Shown here in pieces: positions 6,645 through 14,755 of a stretch of DNA of 64,000 nt (position 1 is its first letter; each line of letters begins with the position of its first letter). Source of the DNA: a virus; the IMG/VR virus record IMGVR_UViG_3300033149_001257, positions 1 to 64,000 of that record; one strand, written 5' to 3'. Below the pieces are notes generated by a model. It had not been told where the DNA came from, ran no database searches, and saw only the letters and a list, made by a program, of their open reading frames with translations. A program made the translations under genes and the position numbers.

Positions 6645-6899
6645 ATGAAAAAGAAATTGAGAATTAAGAGAGATAAGGGAAACCTTAAAATCAAAAAGGC
6701 AGTGTATTTAAAAATGGATGACGTATATACCATTAAGGGTAATCTCAGGTTAGGGAAGATAATATTTTCTTTATCAAGTGGGGGTAAGATGAAAATTCTA
6801 AAGGAAACAATGGCTTTATATGGCGATGGAGAGATTCGGGTAGACCAAGCCATTAAGTTAATGGGGGAAGTTATTGATTTAAAAAGAAAGGAGAAGTGA
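6645..6899 (+). CDS. hypothetical basic protein (84 aa)
   Basis: The N-terminal 25 residues are highly basic (KKKLRIKRDKGNLKIKKA), followed by strands and a C-terminal helix (VDQAIKLMGEVIDLKRKEK). It may bind nucleic acid. GGGAGG lies 11 bases before the ATG. No family recognised. Confidence 0.55.
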   Translation: MKKKLRIKRDKGNLKIKKAVYLKMDDVYTIKGNLRLGKIIFSLSSGGKMKILKETMALYGDGEIRVDQAIKLMGEVIDLKRKEK

Positions 6900-6900
6900 G

Positions 6901-7143
6901 GTGGGAAGATATACGTGTTCAAAAATAAAAACAACGCAACCTGGGTTTAAGTGTAGTGTAAATAAAAGAGAGGGGGGTGTTAATTTTCTTATGAAAAGTG
7001 TATGGACTAAATCTAAATTAGACGCAATAGATGACAAGGACTTACTTATCGCAATACTTAACGAAAGGAGGTGCAGATTAGATCCGTTCTCGGTTCTGTC
7101 TATGAGGTTAAAAAAGATTATCCGGGGATTGGATAAACAGTAA
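6901..7143 (+). CDS. hypothetical protein, GTG start (80 aa)
   Basis: The GTG at 6901 follows AAAGGAGAAGTGAG. A second candidate start is ATG 6991, behind GAGGGGGG at longer spacing; it would give a 50-residue helical protein (DDKDLLIAILNERRC). Which one is used is unclear. No family recognised. Confidence 0.5.
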   Translation: MGRYTCSKIKTTQPGFKCSVNKREGGVNFLMKSVWTKSKLDAIDDKDLLIAILNERRCRLDPFSVLSMRLKKIIRGLDKQ

Positions 7144-7162
7144 GAAAGGGGATAGATATATT

Positions 7163-7336
7163 ATGTACATTAACAAGAAAGCGGTTAAGGCAAGGGTTCA
7201 TAGTTTGGGGTTCAGGATTTCGGCAAGTGGGCTATGTGCGTTGAACGAAAAGATAGACACCTGGATTGAGGTTGCAAGTAAGAATGCCGGGGGTAAGAAA
7301 ACAATAATTAGGGAAGATGTAATATTAACAAAATAA
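7163..7336 (+). CDS. histone-fold-like mini protein (57 aa)
   Basis: The layout matches a single histone fold. Helix 1 is KKAVKARVHSLG. Loop 1 carries FRIS, followed by a long central helix (ASGLCALNEKIDTWIEVASKNA), a GGKKTI loop and a short third helix opening with REDVILT. Archaeal-type histones share the R-I/V-S loop before the long helix and a K-T-I/V-x-x-E-D-V block after it. The gene sits 14 bases before the sliding clamp gene, on the same strand. I infer DNA binding as a dimer. AAAGGGGATAG before the ATG is a moderate ribosome site. Confidence 0.5.
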   Translation: MYINKKAVKARVHSLGFRISASGLCALNEKIDTWIEVASKNAGGKKTIIREDVILTK

Positions 7337-7350
7337 AAAGGAGGCAGGAA

Positions 7351-8472
7351 ATGAAATTCAATGTTGAGAAAAAAGAGATGTTGAGGGGATTGGAAATGGT
7401 TATGATGGGGATGGTGAAGAAGTCAGATGTGGCTATACTTCACAATATCAGGATAACTGCGGATAGTGGTTGCCTTGTTTTAAGGTCAACCGATAGAGAA
7501 ATAGGTATAACAACGAGGGTTACAGGGGATGTGGTAAACGAGGGAGATGTTACTGTACCATTTAAGCAGATATATAAGGTGGTAAAACAGTTACCGGCAG
7601 GTAAGTTTGAGGTTGAGCAGGACGGTCATGTATTGCGGATAATTTCGGGTAAAATGAAATATGGGCTGGATATCACGGATGTAAAAGATTTTATGGACAT
7701 ACCTGTCACTAAGAATAAAACAATATTCACCATAACAGGCAAGGCATTAAAGGCATTGTTGGTAAAGACGGTGTTCGCAGTATCGGATGATGAAACCAGG
7801 TATGTGTTGAATGGTGTCAGGGTTGAGTTATGTAAGGGCCATGTCAGGATAGTGGCTACCGATGGCAGAAGAATGGTTGTGTTTCAGAAGTCAGGTAAGG
7901 ACTATTCCTATAAACAGGAAAAGAAAATGGACTTTATTCTCCCAGAGAAAGCGGTTAAATCCATAATAAAAATGATAAGTATTTATGGGGGTACTGTTAG
8001 TTTTAAGCATGGTAAGCTGGATAATGAGGTATTCTTTACTACCGGCAACACGATTATCCGGGCGTTGGTTATTGTGGGAGAATATCCCAAATACAGACAT
8101 ATCGTTGATAAAGCAAAAGAAAACGAGATTAAGATAAGTTTGCACAGGATGGTTCTTGTTGAGGCAATCAAGAAAATTGAGATAGGAAACAATCCCGGGC
8201 ATGGGTGTAAATTCACTTTTAATAAGGGGATTCTGACCCTGAGCGCAAAAACAACCGATATGGGGGAAATAAGCAACGAAATTGGGGTTGCCTATACAGA
8301 TAGCCTTATTCTGGGATATAGCTCTGAAATCATACTCCAGGCGCTCAGAACGCTGAATACGGAGCACGTTACGTTTGCTGTTGGGGGCATGAGGGATGCA
8401 ATGCTTATAACAGGGTATGAGAATAAGGAAAATATCTATCACGTGGTAATGCCCTATAGGGTGGACAGGTGA
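7351..8472 (+). CDS. dnaN: DNA polymerase III beta subunit (sliding clamp)
   Basis: At 373 residues this is the normal length of a bacterial beta clamp, and three repeated domains can be followed. Domain 1 opens MKFNVEKKEMLRGLEMV and contains LHNIRITADSGCLVLRSTD and GDVTVPFKQIYKVVKQL. Domain 2 has YVLNGVRVELC and IVATDGRRM. The C-terminus ends VVMPYRVDR, like the conserved I-M-P-M-R-L end. The protein forms a ring on DNA and tethers the replicative polymerase and other factors. AAAGGAGG precedes the ATG. No polymerase or clamp loader is in the window, so the ring may serve the host polymerase or a phage polymerase coded elsewhere. The motif TAACAGG-N11-AGGAAA also occurs inside the gene at 8408-8431. 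Confidence 0.95.
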   Translation: MKFNVEKKEMLRGLEMVMMGMVKKSDVAILHNIRITADSGCLVLRSTDREIGITTRVTGDVVNEGDVTVPFKQIYKVVKQLPAGKFEVEQDGHVLRIISGKMKYGLDITDVKDFMDIPVTKNKTIFTITGKALKALLVKTVFAVSDDETRYVLNGVRVELCKGHVRIVATDGRRMVVFQKSGKDYSYKQEKKMDFILPEKAVKSIIKMISIYGGTVSFKHGKLDNEVFFTTGNTIIRALVIVGEYPKYRHIVDKAKENEIKISLHRMVLVEAIKKIEIGNNPGHGCKFTFNKGILTLSAKTTDMGEISNEIGVAYTDSLILGYSSEIILQALRTLNTEHVTFAVGGMRDAMLITGYENKENIYHVVMPYRVDR

Positions 8473-8477
8473 ATACC

Positions 8478-8633
8478 ATGTATACGATGTTACCGGTAAA
8501 GCGCAATAAATATGGAGCTGCATATGAAGTGCCCTTTGAATATGGGAACATTACTATTGAATTCTATGTATATAAGAAAATGGTAAATCAGGCAAGAGGT
8601 ATACTATTTGACAAGAGGGGGGTGAGAACATGA
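8478..8633 (+). CDS. hypothetical protein (51 aa)
   Basis: This short gene fills the gap between the clamp gene and the next gene, which it overlaps as ATGA. It is strand-rich and aromatic (AAYEVPFEYGNITIEFYVYK) with a basic C-terminus. The ribosome site is weak (GTGGACAGGTG), so it may be translated by coupling to the clamp gene. Confidence 0.45.
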   Translation: MYTMLPVKRNKYGAAYEVPFEYGNITIEFYVYKKMVNQARGILFDKRGVRT

Positions 8634-8896
8634 AAGATTTTTATGAAAAAGTATATGGTAGAGATTTTAAGCATGAGGATGAGCCCCATGGTTGGATACA
8701 GTGGAAAGGTACCGATGTTTGTATAGATTTGCATTGTAAATGCGGACACCATGGCCACTTCGATGGATATTTCCTATATTATTATGAATGTCCCGAATGC
8801 CACACTAAGTACGCTCTGGGGCAATGCGTTAAATTGATTGAATTAAGCAAAGAAGAAATAAAAGAGGCCGGAAATTTTAAGACTGATACGGATTAA
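8630..8896 (+). CDS. zinc-ribbon protein (88 aa)
   Basis: AAGAGGGGGGTGAG precedes the ATG. The core is CKCGHHGHFDGYF, then YYYECPECHTKYALG: two cysteine pairs separated by strands, a classic zinc ribbon. Residues 25-33 (WKGTDVCIDLHC) give the preceding strand. A DNA/RNA-binding or adaptor role is inferred. Confidence 0.7.
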   Translation: MKDFYEKVYGRDFKHEDEPHGWIQWKGTDVCIDLHCKCGHHGHFDGYFLYYYECPECHTKYALGQCVKLIELSKEEIKEAGNFKTDTD

Positions 8897-8993
8897 GGGA
8901 GGCGGTGAAGCGAGAAAAAGGTTAGCGCTCAAACAAGAGCCTGCCCTGTGGTGCCCTCAGCGCTGCAGGGTGGGAATAAAAAAGGAGGAACCA
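8897..8993 (+). ncRNA. possible structured leader or small RNA
   Basis: The gap contains AGCGCT twice, each a 6-base palindrome, and CCCTG (8943-8947) pairing with CAGGG at about 8965-8969 across GTGGTGCCCTCAGCGCTG. It is markedly GC-richer than the surrounding genes. It ends in AAAAAAGGAGG, the ribosome site of the next gene. A translational leader is as likely as a free RNA. Confidence 0.3.
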
Positions 8994-9329
8994 ATGAAAC
9001 CACAGAAAGAGCCAAGAGAGTTTAAGTGTGTGGTATGTGGGATAACATTCACAAAAGATGAGAATAAATATATAGGTGTATATGATGATATTTTATATCC
9101 CACTGAAATGTTATGTGATGGGCATACTAAATATGTTAATGAAATAATGGATAAGTTCCAGTATGGAGGCGATACTTTAGCATGGAGAAAACGCGGAGGG
9201 TGGGTAGAGTTTATTGAAGACAATAGGTGGGCACTCGGTAGCAAGCTAACGGGAGGACAGTTTGCAAGAGAGGCTCGCAGGGTATGTCGTGGGGGCTACC
9301 CACGAACCGGACAGAGGGGGGTGGAGTAA
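8994..9329 (+). CDS. zinc-finger hypothetical protein (111 aa)
   Basis: ATG 8994 follows AAAAAAGGAGGAACCA; upstream in-frame codons lack a ribosome site. Residues 7-25 hold FKCVVCGITFTKDE and residues 40-44 CDGH, so C-x2-C...C-x2-H could bind zinc. The C-terminus is basic (RRVCRGGYPRTGQRG). It abuts the next gene with no gap. Confidence 0.6.
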   Translation: MKPQKEPREFKCVVCGITFTKDENKYIGVYDDILYPTEMLCDGHTKYVNEIMDKFQYGGDTLAWRKRGGWVEFIEDNRWALGSKLTGGQFAREARRVCRGGYPRTGQRGVE

Positions 9330-9809
9330 ATGAAAGATAATCGGAAGGATAGTATGATAATACCGGGAAGTGCAACAAGACGTTCAATCAAGTTATTAGA
9401 AACAGAACACAGGAACATGGAACTTGATTATCATAAGTGCGAAAGGAGGAGGGATCGTGGGTGGAAAAAAACACAAGAATATCTCAAGGCGGAGATGAAG
9501 GAATTGAGGGTTGATATACAGGAGTTACGGACAATCCGGAGAGAAAAGGAACTGATAGAGATATGCAAGAAGAATGATTATAGGATGGATATTGCTTGTT
9601 TTCAGTGGAAGGATGAGTGGATATGGCTTGTTAAAATATCAAAAGTGAAAATAGATAAATTTGATGCGCGATTGGAAAAAATACTCCCATGGATACTTGC
9701 CAGAACTAAATCCGAAGCCATAGGCAATGCCCTTAAAAGTCCATCGGTTAATCCAAAAAAGAAATCAAAATCTAAAAGGAATAAAAAGGGAGGTATATAT
9801 GGACATTAG
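9330..9809 (+). CDS. coiled-coil hypothetical protein (159 aa)
   Basis: GAGGGGGGTGGAG precedes the ATG. Residues 20-85 are a charged helix region (RSIKLLETEHRNMELDYHK, WKKTQEYLKAEMKELRVDI), followed by a compact domain (DIACFQWKDEWIWLVKISK) and a lysine-rich tail. The end overlaps the next gene by 11 bases. No family recognised. Confidence 0.6.
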   Translation: MKDNRKDSMIIPGSATRRSIKLLETEHRNMELDYHKCERRRDRGWKKTQEYLKAEMKELRVDIQELRTIRREKELIEICKKNDYRMDIACFQWKDEWIWLVKISKVKIDKFDARLEKILPWILARTKSEAIGNALKSPSVNPKKKSKSKRNKKGGIYGH

Positions 9810-10044
9810 CAGAGATGAAAGAAAGAAGATGGATGATGTGCTGTATGAGTATTTCGAGGATAAGTGGGAAAAATATTTTACATTGCCAGATTTAATTAAT
9901 GAGGGAGACGCTTTTATAAGATACAAGAATGTCCCGGGTGCCAGGGTAATTATAAGCATAGGAAATAATGATGGAGAATTCCAGATTAAGGTGTGCTGTA
10001 CTGCCGAGGAATTAAAGCAAACAATAGAGTTTATTATACGTTGA
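9799..10044 (+). CDS. hypothetical protein (81 aa)
   Basis: GGGAGG lies 6 bases before ATG 9799, which decides the start over upstream in-frame codons. The protein is acidic: a helical N-terminus (RDERKKMDDVLYEYFEDKW) and a strand-rich C-terminal half (ARVIISIGNNDGEFQIKVC). No family recognised. Confidence 0.6.
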   Translation: MDISRDERKKMDDVLYEYFEDKWEKYFTLPDLINEGDAFIRYKNVPGARVIISIGNNDGEFQIKVCCTAEELKQTIEFIIR

Positions 10045-10057
10045 GGGGAGTTAAAAC

Positions 10058-10243
10058 ATGAAAATTAAAGGAAAGCATTTGACGGTAAGTGAGAGGCTGG
10101 CATGGGAGCGTAAGCGTAAAGAGAGGTCTGAGAAGTGGGGGGAGTGGGGCGACGTGGCAAAAGGATTCGTGTTTGCTTTTGCAATCATTTACATCGTGGC
10201 CCACGTGGTTATTGCATTTTGCGATGGGCGTTTTAATTTATAG
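10058..10243 (+). CDS. small membrane protein (61 aa)
   Basis: The first 35 residues are very basic (LTVSERLAWERKRKERSEK). One hydrophobic segment follows (VFAFAIIYIVAHVVIAF) near 40-56. It is probably anchored in the inner membrane with the basic part inside. GAGGGGAG precedes the ATG. Confidence 0.55.
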   Translation: MKIKGKHLTVSERLAWERKRKERSEKWGEWGDVAKGFVFAFAIIYIVAHVVIAFCDGRFNL

Positions 10244-10287
10244 AATGTATGATATGAAATAATACCGACGAGGATTGAATTATTTAC

Positions 10288-10316
10288 TTGACAAGGATTT
10301 ATGGTTATGCTATAAT
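10288..10316 (+). promoter_or_regulatory. sigma70-type promoter
   Basis: TTGACA (10288-10293), 17-base spacer, TATAAT (10311-10316) with an extended -10 TGC. Both boxes match consensus perfectly. It drives the gene at 10338 and the repeat protein after it. The first bases TTGACAAG are shared with the promoters at 27931 and 34771. Confidence 0.85.
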
Positions 10317-10337
10317 TCGGGAAGGGAAAAAAGGGAA

Positions 10338-10637
10338 ATGAAAATAATCGTATTCAGTAATAAGTTTAATGCGGAAAAGTATCGTAACGACCTTCGTCGT
10401 AAAGGTTGGCACTCTGTTAGTGTTGGGCATTTTAATTATAGGCTGGAAAAAGAGGGAGAGCCCGCCATATGTCTTGAGATAGTTACTCCAATGATTGTGG
10501 GGCATGGACTATTTAAGTTTCTTAATTCAGCGGCGGCAGAAGAATACAGGGCGGAGGGTATAGAGATAGACGTGGCAGATGTTTTGAGGGGGATAGATAA
10601 TCTAAAAGAGGAGGTTATGAAATGTGCAGATTTATGA
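10338..10637 (+). CDS. hypothetical protein (99 aa)
   Basis: I chose ATG 10338, behind AAAAGGGAA, because a longer frame back to 10275 would run through the promoter. The product opens MKIIVFSNKFNAEKYRNDL and looks like a small alpha/beta protein. A hydrophobic mid-part (MIVGHGLFKFL) leads to a helical end (VADVLRGIDNLKEEV). It overlaps the next gene by 16 bases. No family recognised. Confidence 0.6.
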   Translation: MKIIVFSNKFNAEKYRNDLRRKGWHSVSVGHFNYRLEKEGEPAICLEIVTPMIVGHGLFKFLNSAAAEEYRAEGIEIDVADVLRGIDNLKEEVMKCADL

Positions 10638-11716
10638 GTTTTATTGTAACGGAGGATGGTAAGATTAATGTGTGTAAGGACAATCGGCACGAAACAGGGA
10701 TTGGGGAGTTGGGATTAAAAGACGATACTTGTGATGTTGATAAGTTGACATTCGCAAGGATAGAGATTATTCCTCCCAATGGCGAATGGTGGAATGATGA
10801 TTTTAAGAAGTGGGAGTATGTGGTTGATGAAAGAATAAAACCAACGTGGCTCACAAAGAAACATGAGAAACTTGTTAGGGTAGAATTAGAAAAAGAATAT
10901 GAGAACTTTGTCGTAAAAGACAAAGAGGTTGATATTATAAAGGATTGTAAGTATTCGTTAATGGTTCGTAATGCAAAAATAAATGTGTTGGATAATTCCA
11001 CCGTAAATAAAATGTGGGATAATTCCACCGTAAATAAAATGTTGGATAATTCCACCGTAAATAAAATGTGGGCTAATTCCACCGTAAATAAAATGTTGGC
11101 TAATTCCACCGTAAATGAAATGTGGGCTAATTCCACCGTAAATAAAATGTTGGCTAATTCCACCGTAAATAAAATGTTGGCTAATTCCACCGTAAATGAA
11201 ATGTTGGCTAATTCCACCGTAAATGAAATGTTGGATAATTCCACCGTAAATAAAATGTTGGCTAATTCCACCGTAAATAAAATGTTGGATAATTCCACCG
11301 TAAATGAAATGTTGGATAATTCCACCGTAAATAAAATGTTGGCTAATTCCACCGTAAATGAAATGTGGGCTAATTCCACCGTAAATAAAATGTTGGCTAA
11401 TTCCACCGTAAATGAAATGTGGGCTAATTCCACCGTAAATGAAATGTTGGATAATTCCACCGTAAATAAAATGTGGGATAATTCCACCGTAAATAAAATG
11501 TTGGATAATTCCACCGTAAATGAAATGTTGGATAATTCCACCGTAAATAAAATGTGGGCTAATTCCACCGTAAATAAAATGTTGGCTAATTCCACCGTAA
11601 ATAAAATGTTGGCTAATTCCACCGCCAAAAGGTTAAAGAACGGTGTTTGGATAATAGAGCACAATAAAAACATGAAAATAAAATTAGTAAACCACAAAAA
11701 TAAGGAGGTAAAGTAA
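10622..11716 (+). CDS. tandem-repeat beta-helix-like protein (364 aa)
   Basis: AGAGGAGG lies before ATG 10622. Residues 1-124 form a non-repeated N-terminal region (FMSFIVTEDGKINVCKDNR at the start). Residues 125-331 are 23 consecutive 9-residue units NSTVN(K/E)M(L/W)(A/D), followed by one decayed unit and a basic tail (RLKNGVWIIEHNK). The alternating small and hydrophobic pattern suggests an elongated stacked-strand (beta-solenoid) shape; I recall similar NSTV repeats in hypothetical proteins of other phages. The function may be structural, spacing or binding. Transcribed from the promoter at 10288. Confidence 0.75.
   Translation: MCRFMSFIVTEDGKINVCKDNRHETGIGELGLKDDTCDVDKLTFARIEIIPPNGEWWNDDFKKWEYVVDERIKPTWLTKKHEKLVRVELEKEYENFVVKDKEVDIIKDCKYSLMVRNAKINVLDNSTVNKMWDNSTVNKMLDNSTVNKMWANSTVNKMLANSTVNEMWANSTVNKMLANSTVNKMLANSTVNEMLANSTVNEMLDNSTVNKMLANSTVNKMLDNSTVNEMLDNSTVNKMLANSTVNEMWANSTVNKMLANSTVNEMWANSTVNEMLDNSTVNKMWDNSTVNKMLDNSTVNEMLDNSTVNKMWANSTVNKMLANSTVNKMLANSTAKRLKNGVWIIEHNKNMKIKLVNHKNKEVK
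10994..11614 (+). repeat. 23 tandem 27-bp repeats inside a gene
   Basis: Units of 27 bases start AATTCCACCGTAAAT and are identical except at three sites. Each site has only two states: AAA/GAA (Lys/Glu), TTG/TGG (Leu/Trp) and GCT/GAT (Ala/Asp). There are no insertions or deletions across 621 bases. A partial 24th unit begins at 11615. Near identity points to recent expansion or ongoing homogenisation. Confidence 0.95.
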
Positions 11717-13575
11717 TGCGCAATAATAAAAAAGTAGGGAGTGGTGTGCCGGCAAAGAAAGAGAATGTGGATTATAAGGTTGTATCTGAGGGGTTATCTC
11801 GGAAATTAAAGTCTGTTCAGGAAGAATTGAAGATAGAAAAAGGAAAGTCTTTTCTTGTCTCAAAAATGGGGGAGGGTAAGATAGTGTATGTCACCGACGA
11901 TGAACAGGCGAGAGAAGAATTGAGGCAATCAAAAGAAGTTCAGCAAATACAGGCCAAGTCAATTGGGGAATTAAAGATGTTTTTGGCTAATGCGCAAAAA
12001 GAAAATGATGGACGGAAGAAAAAGCTAGAGTTTTTAGGATGTGATTCAATAGAGTTGACAGGGGATGCAAACCATAGACCGCCGGGTGCCCATGCGGTAA
12101 TACCACTTGATATACATTTTGATATGCAAGATAAAATACGTCAATTCGAAAAAGACAACGACAACCTTGTGATAGCAAACAAGAAGCTCCGCGATGAGAT
12201 GGAAGAAGTCCGCAGTGACAGTCCCTTGGGATGGGCAAAGACTAATGGGGAATTGGTTTCTGATATAGAAAGGTTGAAAAAAGAAAGAGATGATTTTGCA
12301 AAGAAATTGTGTGATTCTGAGTTCTCTGGACATATACGTGAAGATGTGCACCAAAGTGATAGTAAAGAATTCGCGGAAGAAATAGAAAGGCTTAAAAAAG
12401 AAAACCACCTATTACATCAGCGCTACCTGCATGGTTATTGTTCCAGGGGTAGCCGGCCATGCCTAATAGCTGAGAAATGTAAGGGGCGGGCGAGGGAAAT
12501 ACAGATGATAAAGAACTGCCCTGACATATGGAAACAAAAGGTTATGGAAAAGGATGCAGTGATAGAGAGAATACAAGAGGAGATGAGAAAGTTAAAAGGT
12601 CTCGCTCCTTTATTAAGTAATGAGGAGATAGAAAAGTTCTATAAAGATAAGATTGAGAAAAAAGATAGGGAAATGGTAGATGTCCACAATATTAAAGATT
12701 ATTATTTCAAGATGTGGCAAGAGGCACTTGGTAAAACAAAGCGGCTCAGGCATGAGATACTTGAGATAGAAAAAAGGGGGGAAGATTTCTATGAAAAACA
12801 GTTTGAATCCAAACTGGAAGAACTTGAAAAAGAAGTTGATGGTGTTCTCGCAAAGAACCTCAAACTTGAAGAAGATGTCGACGATGCGGAACATGCCATA
12901 AATATATATGTAAACGAATTACATGTCCTGCGGGATAGGAACGAGGAGCTTGAGAAGATTGCTTTTCCGTGGATATGTGTACCGAAAAATCCAACGAGTT
13001 ACATTAATAAGGATGAAAAAATAAAGGAACTGGAAGAAGAAGTTGAGAAACTTTGTTCAGAACTATCCAAGGGTCATCATTCATATGATAGTGCGATAAG
13101 TAATATTGAGGAACTCAATGCGAAGATAAAAGAATTAGAAGAACATCGGGATGAGATGAGTAAGTTGGCAACCCCCGCGGACCATGTTAAGGCTGATCGT
13201 GATATGTATGAGGATGCGTATGTGAGAAGCGCGAGACACTACACTGAATTAAAAAAAGAATATGATGAACTTGAAACAATGTATAATAGTGAGATGAGGG
13301 AAAAACATATAAAAAATAAATATTTTATTGAGAATGTGCAATCATGTTTATTTGGAGCATGGGTTCCCATTGTTATTAAAGTTAGGGATACCGGAGCCAT
13401 GGTATACGCGGAATCTTTAAATCCTGCCATGCCATACACTATTAATATAGACGGCAAGCCCACGGCTCAGTTCGCCAGTAAGCGCCAGAGGGTGCGGTTT
13501 GAGAGGCTCATAAAGAAGAAGTGGCCCCATGCTAAATTGGAACTGGGGAACATAAAGAAAGCAAGGGGGATATAA
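11716..13575 (+). CDS. long coiled-coil protein (619 aa)
   Basis: AAGGAGG lies 7 bases before ATG 11716. From about 20 to 525 the sequence is almost continuous charged heptads (for example IERLKKERDDFAKKLC and KIKELEEEVEKLCSELSK), broken near 237-265 by a cysteine-containing stretch (CSRGSRPCLIAEKCKGR). The last 80 residues form a different, compact domain (AWVPIVIKVRDTGAMVYAE, QRVRFERLIKKKWPHAK). It may be a scaffold or chromosome-organising protein. No family assigned. Confidence 0.7.
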   Translation: MRNNKKVGSGVPAKKENVDYKVVSEGLSRKLKSVQEELKIEKGKSFLVSKMGEGKIVYVTDDEQAREELRQSKEVQQIQAKSIGELKMFLANAQKENDGRKKKLEFLGCDSIELTGDANHRPPGAHAVIPLDIHFDMQDKIRQFEKDNDNLVIANKKLRDEMEEVRSDSPLGWAKTNGELVSDIERLKKERDDFAKKLCDSEFSGHIREDVHQSDSKEFAEEIERLKKENHLLHQRYLHGYCSRGSRPCLIAEKCKGRAREIQMIKNCPDIWKQKVMEKDAVIERIQEEMRKLKGLAPLLSNEEIEKFYKDKIEKKDREMVDVHNIKDYYFKMWQEALGKTKRLRHEILEIEKRGEDFYEKQFESKLEELEKEVDGVLAKNLKLEEDVDDAEHAINIYVNELHVLRDRNEELEKIAFPWICVPKNPTSYINKDEKIKELEEEVEKLCSELSKGHHSYDSAISNIEELNAKIKELEEHRDEMSKLATPADHVKADRDMYEDAYVRSARHYTELKKEYDELETMYNSEMREKHIKNKYFIENVQSCLFGAWVPIVIKVRDTGAMVYAESLNPAMPYTINIDGKPTAQFASKRQRVRFERLIKKKWPHAKLELGNIKKARGI

Positions 13576-13958
13576 TGAAAAAAGTAGAGAAAAAATTGAA
13601 GTACGATAATCAAATAAGGGTGCTTAGGGATTACACGTTTCACTTAAAAACAAAAATAATCAATATGAAAAATCATATTGGTGGCGAGTTTACCCGTAAA
13701 GAGGATTCGGAAGTTAGGTATCCCCGGGAAATAAAAGAATGTACTGTGGATATAAAAACAACCGAAGAGGTGGTGGAGATTTTAGAGCAAGAAAACAATG
13801 CAACAAAAGACAGTTTCCTGATGAATAAGAATACTGAAAATCTACTCAAGGGTATGCAGAAAAAAATAGATGGGCTGGAAGAAAAGAATAAAATAATGAG
13901 GGAGTATTTGTTACAAACGGAGTTCAAGAAATTGTTTATAGGGAAGGGGGCAAAATGA
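13575..13958 (+). CDS. coiled-coil hypothetical protein (127 aa)
   Basis: Starts where the long coiled-coil gene stops (TAATG overlap) and ends with an ATGA overlap. A basic N-terminus is followed by helical heptads (LLKGMQKKIDGLEEKNKIM). It could pair with the preceding coiled-coil protein; that is inference from position and composition. Confidence 0.55.
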   Translation: MKKVEKKLKYDNQIRVLRDYTFHLKTKIINMKNHIGGEFTRKEDSEVRYPREIKECTVDIKTTEEVVEILEQENNATKDSFLMNKNTENLLKGMQKKIDGLEEKNKIMREYLLQTEFKKLFIGKGAK

Positions 13959-14266
13959 AACAGTATGATACCCGGGCTGTTGGGGATGTTGTTTACACGA
14001 TTGATCAGGGTGATGTTGTGAAGTGTACTATCGGTAGAATAATCATAAGAAAAACGGTAGAAAGCTATGCCGTAGATTATGAGCTTAGTGGCGAGAGTGT
14101 GGGGTCAGGTGCAACCGGAGCTCTTGAACTTACCCAAGACAAGCATGTAATTTGTGATACGATAGCTGAGGCCATAAGAGAATATGTTAAAAATATTGCA
14201 GACGCGCTTATTGAGGGGGCGAAAGAAAACCTGTCTTGTAATGTGGAAGTGGATGTACCATTATAG
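13955..14266 (+). CDS. hypothetical protein (103 aa)
   Basis: GGGAAGGGGG precedes the ATG. The N-terminal half is strands (VGDVVYTIDQGDVVKCTIG), the C-terminal half a helix (DTIAEAIREYVKNIADALI). No cysteine pairs or membrane segments. No family recognised. Confidence 0.6.
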   Translation: MKQYDTRAVGDVVYTIDQGDVVKCTIGRIIIRKTVESYAVDYELSGESVGSGATGALELTQDKHVICDTIAEAIREYVKNIADALIEGAKENLSCNVEVDVPL

Positions 14267-14280
14267 AAAGGAGAATACCG

Positions 14281-14556
14281 ATGCCTGAAACATCAAAACA
14301 AGTAGTTGCTGCATATGCTAAACTCCATAAGTACTGCATGGAGAAACGTATTGAGTATATAGTAGTCAGGGAAGAAACGGGTGTTTATTATAGACCCATT
14401 TTATCCAAATGGACTGTTACTGTAGGAGTTGCTAAAAATATAAAGCTCAGGGAACTATATAATGTGGATTCCGGTGGGCGCGTTCTTGGTGAAGTTGTGG
14501 ATGATATTATAAAAAAGTATGAAAAAAAATTAAAGGAGGGTGGTAATGAAATTTAA
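14281..14556 (+). CDS. hypothetical protein (91 aa)
   Basis: AAAGGAGA precedes the ATG. Small mixed protein with KLHKYCMEKRIEYIVVREE and a C-terminal helix. The ribosome site of the next gene lies inside its end. No family recognised. Confidence 0.6.
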   Translation: MPETSKQVVAAYAKLHKYCMEKRIEYIVVREETGVYYRPILSKWTVTVGVAKNIKLRELYNVDSGGRVLGEVVDDIIKKYEKKLKEGGNEI

Positions 14557-14755
14557 CGATAATCAGGAGAGTTCGTTCAGGAGAAATAGTATTGTGGGAT
14601 ATAGAAAAAGTATTTCTGATAATCCCACTCAAGAAAACTCATGTATATTAATGTGGATTGCGGATGGATTGGAACGTGTTTTTCTGTATTATTCTGACAA
14701 TGAAATATTGCAGAAAGATTATGATAGGCTGAATGCTGAGGGGATGACTGCTTAA
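14546..14755 (+). CDS. hypothetical protein (69 aa)
   Basis: ATG 14546 has AAAGGAGGG with 5-base spacing. It opens KFNDNQESSFRRNSIVGYR and contains CILMWIADGLERVFLYYS, suggesting a small beta fold. Stop and next start overlap as TAATG. No family recognised. Confidence 0.55.
   Translation: MKFNDNQESSFRRNSIVGYRKSISDNPTQENSCILMWIADGLERVFLYYSDNEILQKDYDRLNAEGMTA

Noticed and set aside
7891-8523. - strand frame of 210 codons opposite dnaN
   Set aside because: dnaN is unmistakable on the + strand; the other frame has no ribosome site or recognisable protein features.
10994-11614. CRISPR array
   Set aside because: The units are contiguous, with no unique spacers, and form an intact coding frame.
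10615-11697. Long - strand reading frame (360 codons) opposite the repeat protein
   Set aside because: It exists because the 27-base repeat has no stop in that frame; there is no ribosome site, and the + frame has a start, promoter and proper non-repeat ends.
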